This document shows, piece by piece, positions 6,437 through 10,000 of a DNA stretch of 10,000 nucleotides (its first letter is position 1; every line of letters starts with the position of its first letter). The notes under the pieces were generated by a model. The model saw only the letters and a list, made by a program, of their open reading frames with translations, ran no database searches and was not told where the DNA came from. The stretch is from Desulfomonile sp. Its GTDB lineage: Bacteria > Desulfobacterota > Desulfomonilia > Desulfomonilales > Desulfomonilaceae. The DNA is taken from contig JAIWNO010000169.1 of the NCBI GenBank assembly GCA_020216785.1, forward strand, positions 1 through 10,000, given 5' to 3'. The position numbers and the translations under genes are program-made.

Positions 6437-6961
6437 ATGTTCAAGGTCGGAGATGTGGTTGTATATCCGATCCACGGTGTAGCGCGAATAAAAGAAATTA
6501 GAACAGAAAAAATAGGTGGATCTGACCAACAATGCTACATACTTGAGACCGAAATTCAGACCGCAGCGCCAAAACCGGTGATTAAGCTCCCGATAGATAA
6601 GGTCGAAGCTAACCGCGTACGAAAAATAGTCAGCGAGTCGGAAATTCCCAAAGTCATAAGTATCCTTCAGGAGCGACAAACCAAGACGGACAGCCAAACC
6701 TGGAACCGGAGGCATCGCGAATACCAGGAGAAGATGCGCACTGGAAGCATCTTCCTTGCAGCGGAGGTCTTTCGCGACCTTACCCTCCTAAAGGAAACGA
6801 AAGACCTTTCTCATGGAGAGCGACGACTCTTCGACCAAGCGCGAAACCTTATAATTAAAGAGCTTTCTATCGCCAAAAAGGTGGAGGAAAAAGAAATAGA
6901 GCGCACGATCAGCAAAATATTCGGCAGAAAATACCCCACCAAAGGTGAGGAAACGGACTGA
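6437..6961 (+). CDS. carD: CarD/CdnL family RNA polymerase-binding transcription factor
   Basis: CarD/CdnL proteins bind the RNA polymerase beta subunit and the upstream edge of the -10 element, stabilising open complexes, notably at rRNA promoters. The 174-residue protein has the N-terminal RNAP-interaction domain (MFKVGDVVVYPIHGVARIKEI, to about residue 60, homologous to the TRCF/Mfd RID) and the C-terminal helical DNA-binding domain (about 70-165). The latter holds the family Trp in TWNRRHREY (W89, equivalent by position to the mycobacterial wedge Trp) and LSHGERRLFDQARN (124-137). The ATG at 6437 is chosen because the family begins MFKVGD and GGAG lies eight bases upstream; a GTG at 6428 would add three residues. 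It is the first gene after the divergent promoter and lies 14 bp before the PIN/TRAM gene. It lacks the HMGA-like tail of Myxococcus CarD, so it is CdnL-like. Confidence 0.93.
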   Translation: MFKVGDVVVYPIHGVARIKEIRTEKIGGSDQQCYILETEIQTAAPKPVIKLPIDKVEANRVRKIVSESEIPKVISILQERQTKTDSQTWNRRHREYQEKMRTGSIFLAAEVFRDLTLLKETKDLSHGERRLFDQARNLIIKELSIAKKVEEKEIERTISKIFGRKYPTKGEETD

Positions 6962-6975
6962 CCCTCAAATCCTCG

Positions 6976-7998
6976 ATGACTCCACCATCTTCGAATACAA
7001 CATCCCGCCGGCTCAGTAGACCCGTGATTGCCGCCGTTACTACGGTTTGCCTCTCTTGTGGAATTCTGGTCGGTCGGGCGTTTTTCGGGGACGCCAAGGC
7101 TATACTGCTCGCCGGAGCGGTAGGTCTTGGCGTCGGTATCGTCACGCTCGTGCTTTTGCGGGTTTGGCTCGCGATGGAACCGGAGCGTGTCGCCGGCGGC
7201 TTTATCGGTCTGTTATGCGGCAGTGCGGCTGGAGCCTTGCTGCTTTCAGGAATGCCGACTTTTCCCAATCACCCCGCGACTGCTGCTGCCGTGTATGGTC
7301 TCGTCATGGCGTTGCTTAGCCTTATAGGGATGCAGCTCGGTGCGGCCAAGGCTACCGAATTGCGGGGCTTAGCCCAGGTGAAGCCCAACAAGGAGGTCCA
7401 GATTGCGGGAATCCTCGACACTTCCGTAATCATCGACGGACGTATCGCCGATGTCTGCGAGACCGGGTTCATTACAGGTGCTCTCATTATCCCCCAATTC
7501 GTACTCCAGGAGCTCCAGGCGATAGCGGACTCTTCGGAGCCCACCCGGAGAACCAGGGGTCGCCGAGGACTGGATATTCTCAACAAGATCAAGAAACAAT
7601 CGTACATCAAGATCATCGTAGATGAGCGGGATTATCAGCTGACGAAGGAAGTCGATCAAAAACTCATCCAAATGGCCAAAGAAACAGGCTGCCCTCTGAT
7701 TACCAACGATTTCAACTTGAATAAAGTGGCGGAGGTGCACTCGATTCAGGTACTTAACATCAACAGTCTTGCTACTGCGCTCAAACCCATTGTATTGCCG
7801 GGTGAGACCATGCGGGTCCAGATCATCAAAGAGGGAAAGGAAGCAGGTCAGGGAGTGGCGTATCTGGACGACGGGACGATGGTGGTCGTTGAAAACGGAC
7901 GTCGCCACATGGGAAAAACTCTTGAGGTAACGGTGACCAGCGTGCTGCAGACGACAGCCGGCCGTATGATTTTTGCCTCGATCAGGGGCATTGTTTAA
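6976..7998 (+). CDS. membrane-anchored PIN/TRAM domain protein (YacL family)
   Basis: This 340-residue protein has the YacL layout. An N-terminal membrane region has about four hydrophobic segments (roughly 16-36, 41-66, 72-92 and 102-124). A cytoplasmic PIN nuclease-fold domain follows (about 143-265) with acidic residues D148 (LDTSVIIDGRI), E179 (PQFVLQELQ), D200 (RRGLDIL) and D245 (LITNDFNLNKVAEV). A C-terminal TRAM RNA-binding domain (about 270-338) includes PGETMRVQIIKEGKE and GQGVAYLDDGTMVVVE. The PIN acidic cluster looks intact, so RNase activity is plausible, though the family's substrate is not established. It follows carD by 14 bp and is almost certainly co-transcribed; the same pair adjoins ispD/ispF in many genomes, which is not the case here. 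The ATG at 6976 has no clear Shine-Dalgarno, which suggests coupling to carD translation. Confidence 0.92.
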   Translation: MTPPSSNTTSRRLSRPVIAAVTTVCLSCGILVGRAFFGDAKAILLAGAVGLGVGIVTLVLLRVWLAMEPERVAGGFIGLLCGSAAGALLLSGMPTFPNHPATAAAVYGLVMALLSLIGMQLGAAKATELRGLAQVKPNKEVQIAGILDTSVIIDGRIADVCETGFITGALIIPQFVLQELQAIADSSEPTRRTRGRRGLDILNKIKKQSYIKIIVDERDYQLTKEVDQKLIQMAKETGCPLITNDFNLNKVAEVHSIQVLNINSLATALKPIVLPGETMRVQIIKEGKEAGQGVAYLDDGTMVVVENGRRHMGKTLEVTVTSVLQTTAGRMIFASIRGIV

Positions 7999-8025
7999 TA
8001 CGAATTTGGGTTGGAGGGAATGAAA

Positions 8026-8047
8026 TGGCAGGCCCCTGTGCCTGCCA
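8026..8047. repeat. perfect 8-bp inverted repeat, REP-like
   Basis: TGGCAGGC (8026-8033) and GCCTGCCA (8040-8047) form a perfect stem around a six-base loop, 28 bp after the PIN/TRAM stop codon. The GGCAGGC(N)GCCTGCC form resembles a type of dispersed intergenic palindrome I recall from many uncultured Gram-negative genomes; copy number in this genome is unknown. It could also stabilise the 3' end of the carD operon mRNA. Confidence 0.6.
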
Positions 8048-8078
8048 CCACCATAAGAAATGCTGAGGTCCGACGTTC

Positions 8079-8095
8079 CCCGGATCGAGTCCGGG
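8079..8095. repeat. CCGGATCGAGTCCGG-type inverted repeat
   Basis: CCCGGA (8079-8084) pairs with TCCGGG (8090-8095) around a five-base loop. The core closely resembles the CCGGATCAAGTCCGG palindrome that recurs between genes in many proteobacteria and is often mistranslated as part of spurious ORFs (CPGLDPG). Confidence 0.6.
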
Positions 8096-8150
8096 ACAGG
8101 CTCTGCCGCCCTTTTGATGGGACTGACTGACCATGCGATATGCTATATGT

Positions 8151-8171
8151 GGGCGGGCCTCAAACCCACCC
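8151..8171. repeat. degenerate GGGCGGG/CCCACCC inverted repeat
   Basis: GGGCGGG (8151-8157) and CCCACCC (8165-8171) pair with one C-A mismatch around CCTCAAA, followed by CCTACA. The layout resembles an eroded copy of a GTAGGGGCGGG...CCCGCCCCTACA type palindrome. Family membership is recalled, not searched. Confidence 0.45.
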
Positions 8172-8259
8172 CTACACCACACCGCCCCTGCCAATAATGA
8201 AAACGGACTCCTAAATCGATCAGCAAAAAAGTGAAACCGTCCGACCGCTGAATGGTCCA

Positions 8260-8961
8260 TCACCTTTGTTTTTGGGTTGCCGTAAAGTCCTTCCACAGCT
8301 TAGTGCCCGATTCAGCAGGCGATCCGGCCTTTTGCCACCAGTCTATGAATGCCCCGTAAACCTTCAGAAACTCCGGCCAGGTTCCCTGGGGGGCCATGTT
8401 CCGCTTCCAGTCGGGGTACAGATCGTCGTTCGCGAGCTGGAACTCCTCCCGACCAAAATCAGGAAAAGCTTTGAGAAAGGATCGCAGCCGCTCTTCCTGA
8501 CTCATCTCCGACTTCTCCTGCGGGCTTTCTTTGGCTGCCGGCTTGGTCGGACGCTCGGGCACCGCTGCAACTGCGGGCTTCTCTGCAGGAGCCGGCGCCG
8601 ATGGGGTCATTGCCTCGCCGGGCTGAGCCGGCAGCATATGCATGGGCATAGCTTGGCTTCCCACCATGGGAGGAGGAGCCATGCCCGACATTTGGGCTGG
8701 AGGCGCCTGTAACAAGCGAGCCATAATCCAGCCGTCCGACGGGTCGAATTCCTGAATAGAGCCGGACAGCTTATCGATACGGTACGCTTTCCCCAGTCCC
8801 TGTGGATTAAGATAATGGTAGCGGTTCTGCATGACCAGGAGCACCAACCCCGCAGCGATGATTCCGAGAAACACCCAGGAATGGAGGGAAGTCCATCCGA
8901 CATCCTGTCGGGAACGGATACGCGATTCACCCCTTTGGAGATCAGATTCGTCGAAGGTCAT
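8260..8961 (-). CDS. single-pass membrane protein of unknown function with Met/Pro/Ala-rich linker
   Basis: I do not recognise this 233-residue protein. Residues 1-26 are charged (several Arg before the membrane). Residues 27-46 (HSWVFLGIIAAGLVLLVMQN) form one transmembrane helix, and the positive N-terminus suggests N-in with the rest in the periplasm. A short segment with YRIDKLSGSIQEF (60-72) follows, of a kind I recall behind membrane anchors. A low-complexity linker (about 86-150) is rich in Pro, Ala and Met, including QAMPMHMLP. The C-terminal part (151-233) is folded-looking, acidic/basic mixed and Trp-rich (W185, W195, W208, W209, W223). The ATG at 8959-8961 is chosen because GGAGG lies eight bases upstream. 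In-frame ATGs at 9036 and 9024 lie in or before a strong promoter and cannot be used by its transcript. A cell-envelope role is an inference only. Confidence 0.8.
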   Translation of the reverse strand: MTFDESDLQRGESRIRSRQDVGWTSLHSWVFLGIIAAGLVLLVMQNRYHYLNPQGLGKAYRIDKLSGSIQEFDPSDGWIMARLLQAPPAQMSGMAPPPMVGSQAMPMHMLPAQPGEAMTPSAPAPAEKPAVAAVPERPTKPAAKESPQEKSEMSQEERLRSFLKAFPDFGREEFQLANDDLYPDWKRNMAPQGTWPEFLKVYGAFIDWWQKAGSPAESGTKLWKDFTATQKQR

Positions 8962-9019
8962 TCCTTCCGCCTCCTTGTGGTTGGCGTGAGGGCAACCGTG
9001 AGCACGCAGCCCTTCAAGA

Positions 9020-9048
9020 ATCATAACAGATGCCAAAACAATTGTAAA
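9020..9048 (-). promoter_or_regulatory. promoter of the 8260-8961 gene
   Basis: Read on the minus strand, TTTACA (9043-9048) and TATGAT (9020-9025) are separated by exactly 17 bp, and TGT precedes the -10, giving an extended TGnTATGAT. Transcription would start near 9013, leaving a leader of about 52 nt before the ATG at 8961. It is the best-formed promoter in the window by spacing. Confidence 0.75.
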
Positions 9049-9125
9049 TACCGAAGACTGGCTTGAAATGAAGAAGTAGAGCGCGACTGCGGAGCCGAAT
9101 CGAGGGTTTTTTCAGGGGAGAATGG

Positions 9126-9152
9126 AAAAAATTCTTGCCTCCGGGCAAGAAT
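9126..9152 (-). terminator. intrinsic terminator on the minus strand
   Basis: On the minus strand ATTCTTGCC (9152-9144) pairs with GGCAAGAAT (9139-9131) around the loop CGGA and runs straight into six T (9131-9126). It lies downstream of the outer-membrane protein gene (stop at 9396) and upstream of the next promoter at 9048, so it separates the two envelope genes. In the plus direction the same hairpin has a C(TCCG)G loop of the very stable UNCG class. Confidence 0.75.
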
Positions 9153-9197
9153 ATGATACAAGAAGGGCACTTCTCAACATACCCTTTCGCCTCTTGC

Positions 9198-9253
9198 GAA
9201 AAGCCCTGAAAGGGGCGGCTTATAAAAGCCGTTTTACGGGCTTTTCTTTTTTT
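9198..9253 (+). terminator. plus-strand intrinsic terminator without an obvious gene
   Basis: GAAAAGCCC (9198-9206) pairs with GGGCTTTTC (9238-9246) and is followed at once by seven T (9247-9253). A smaller perfect hairpin, CGGCTT/AAGCCG (9215-9230), lies inside the loop. Competing pairings exist upstream: TTTCGC/GCGAAA around 9185-9201, and CCCTTTC (9182-9188) with GAAAGGG (9208-9214), which would partly disrupt the terminator stem. No plus-strand gene precedes it within 1.2 kb, since the neighbouring genes lie on the minus strand. Confidence 0.6.
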
Positions 9254-9263
9254 GGTAAAAGGT

Positions 9264-9379
9264 GAATGGCGCCGGGGAGGGCTATTGCGGAGCGCCCTTT
9301 ACCTTGCAGGCGGACATCCAGTCAAGGCGGAGGAGCCCCAAGCCCTTGGGATTGAAGGACATTCAGTCCGGCGCCATTC
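9264..9379. repeat. 116-nt element bounded by a perfect 12-bp inverted repeat
   Basis: GAATGGCGCCGG (9264-9275) and CCGGCGCCATTC (9368-9379) are exact reverse complements. Between them lie smaller stems: GGGC/GCCC (about 9279-9296), CCTTG/CAAGG (9302-9306 with 9323-9327) and CCCAAG/CTTGGG (9337-9350). An imperfect direct repeat, GGACATCCAGTC and GGACATTCAGTC, begins near 9312 and 9357. The whole could fold as a multi-branched RNA or DNA cruciform. It starts 16 bp after the barrel-protein stop codon, within its 3' untranslated region. It could be a palindromic mobile-repeat unit or a structured mRNA end; I cannot tell which. Confidence 0.55.
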
Positions 9380-9395
9380 CAAACTCTTTCGACCG

Positions 9396-10000
9396 TCAGA
9401 AGATCAGCCCCATTTCCACAAAGCCCCCTTCCATCGCCGTATCGAGTCTTAAATCGTTGCGGTCCTCCTTCATATCAATAAGCCGGTAGCCGCCCTTGGC
9501 ATACCCCCATCGACCGGCATTCATAGGAACGCTGAACTGGAACCCGGTCTGCACATCGACCGCGGTGGTGTTATCCAGGAAGCCGATATACGCTCTCGTG
9601 TCGCAGGATAGAGTGCCCGCATTGGGCAGCGTGATAATGCACTTCTGGATTTCCATTCCGGTCATGGCCATGTTTCGGGTCCGATTCAGGGTATTGCAGC
9701 AGTTTCCACACACACAGATGCTCGAGTAAACCCTAAGACTTTGATCGTTGTACAACCAACCGCCAAAGAGGGACACAATCGCGTACGGAGTCACGATGGG
9801 TTGGTATAACAACCCGACCCGCTGGTAAAAGAAGTGCCATTTTGGCCGCAATGGGAGGCCCGCCGGGAACGTGTATGCTCCAAAGTTGAACGAACGCGAC
9901 GGGGTGTACGAGTCCCCCATTTCCGAAGTAATGACTGAGTAATGGACAGCCCACTGAGGTCGCAGCTGATAGCGGCCGATGTACTCTCCGAGCGTCTGGT
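9396..10000 (-). CDS. outer-membrane beta-barrel protein, C-terminal part (N-terminus beyond right edge)
   Basis: The frame is open from position 10000 down to the TGA at 9396-9398, giving about 201 visible residues; an internal ATG at 9920 is not the start because coding character continues upstream (GEYIGRYQLRPQWAVHYSV). Alternating aromatic/hydrophobic strands with short polar turns (RPKWHFFYQRVGLLY, YAIVSLFGGWLYND, GFQFSVPMNAGRWGYAKGGYRLI) and the final residue Phe (MGLIF) are typical of barrels inserted by the BAM complex. A signal peptide would lie outside the window. A Cys-rich segment interrupts the barrel: CVCGNCC followed about 20 residues later by two more cysteines (KCII and LSCD), six in all. 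It does not contain a haem-binding CXXCH. The specific family and substrate are not recognisable. Downstream lie an inverted-repeat element and a minus-strand terminator. Confidence 0.75.
   Translation of the reverse strand, partial: QTLGEYIGRYQLRPQWAVHYSVITSEMGDSYTPSRSFNFGAYTFPAGLPLRPKWHFFYQRVGLLYQPIVTPYAIVSLFGGWLYNDQSLRVYSSICVCGNCCNTLNRTRNMAMTGMEIQKCIITLPNAGTLSCDTRAYIGFLDNTTAVDVQTGFQFSVPMNAGRWGYAKGGYRLIDMKEDRNDLRLDTAMEGGFVEMGLIF

Larger units (their letters stand above)
7999..8259. other. gene-free region with three hairpin repeats
   Basis: No convincing gene lies between the convergent PIN/TRAM gene and the 8260-8961 gene. The stretch holds three separate inverted repeats (8026-8047, 8079-8095, 8151-8171) listed individually. 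None is followed by a T-run in the plus direction, so no clear intrinsic terminator for the carD operon is seen. On the minus strand a run of six T (8225-8230) follows the 8260 stop codon by about 30 bases but without a strong stem. Confidence 0.6.

Noticed and set aside
7982..8296. 104-codon minus-strand open frame
   Set aside because: It translates the intergenic palindromes (ACPGLDPGN is the typical product of a CCGGATC repeat) and overlaps two real genes; it has no protein-like features.
8962..9036. Longer start (ATG at 9036) for the 8260-8961 gene
   Set aside because: The ATG lies within the spacer of the predicted promoter, upstream of the start site, and has no Shine-Dalgarno; the ATG at 8961 has one.
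9060..9260. Known riboswitch (cyclic di-GMP, fluoride and similar) in the structured gap
   Set aside because: I could not match the conserved core of any class I know, and no plus-strand gene follows for it to control.
9252..9489. Two overlapping short plus-strand frames
   Set aside because: They read through the inverted-repeat element and antisense to the barrel protein's end, and have no ribosome binding site or recognisable domain.
1..10000. CRISPR array, tRNA, transposon, toxin-antitoxin or defence genes
   Set aside because: Looked for by eye on both strands; no spaced direct repeats, cloverleaf with CCA end, transposase motifs or defence domains were seen.

Overview
The window reads as the chromosomal replication-origin locus of a Gram-negative (diderm) bacterium of roughly 50 to 55 % GC. 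The divergent CarD-family gene followed by a membrane PIN/TRAM gene is an arrangement I associate with Desulfobacterota-type (former deltaproteobacterial) genomes. A beta-barrel outer-membrane protein at the right edge fits a diderm. The taxonomic call is an inference from gene content only.

Layout. From 1 to 6169 everything lies on the minus strand; in transcription order it is cutA, rsmG, parA, parB, dnaA, a 211-bp intergenic region, dnaN and gyrB (running off the left edge). The dnaA-dnaN gap holds a perfect DnaA box, several degenerate boxes and an 83 % AT stretch, and is the best candidate for oriC. Replication initiation (DnaA), the clamp (DnaN), gyrase (GyrB), origin segregation (ParA/ParB) and 16S rRNA methylation (RsmG) are therefore packed into one co-oriented block. 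recF is not between dnaN and gyrB.

From 6170 to 6436 is a divergent control region. A plus-strand promoter with perfect TTGACA and TATAAT hexamers but only a 15-bp spacer precedes a hairpin-rich leader of about 209 nt. It drives carD (6437-6961) and a PIN/TRAM membrane protein (6976-7998), 14 nt apart.

From 7999 to 8259 there is no gene. The stretch carries three unrelated-looking hairpin repeats that resemble dispersed intergenic palindromes. From 8260 to 10000 are two envelope genes on the minus strand: an unrecognised single-pass membrane protein with a Met/Pro/Ala-rich linker, and the C-terminal part of a cysteine-containing outer-membrane barrel. The 434-nt gap between them holds a clear minus-strand promoter, a minus-strand intrinsic terminator, a separate plus-strand terminator with no obvious gene to serve, and a 116-nt element bounded by a perfect 12-bp inverted repeat.

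I found no CRISPR array, tRNA, rRNA, transposase or recognised defence system. The least explained parts are the structured region 9126-9379, the carD leader and the two envelope proteins.
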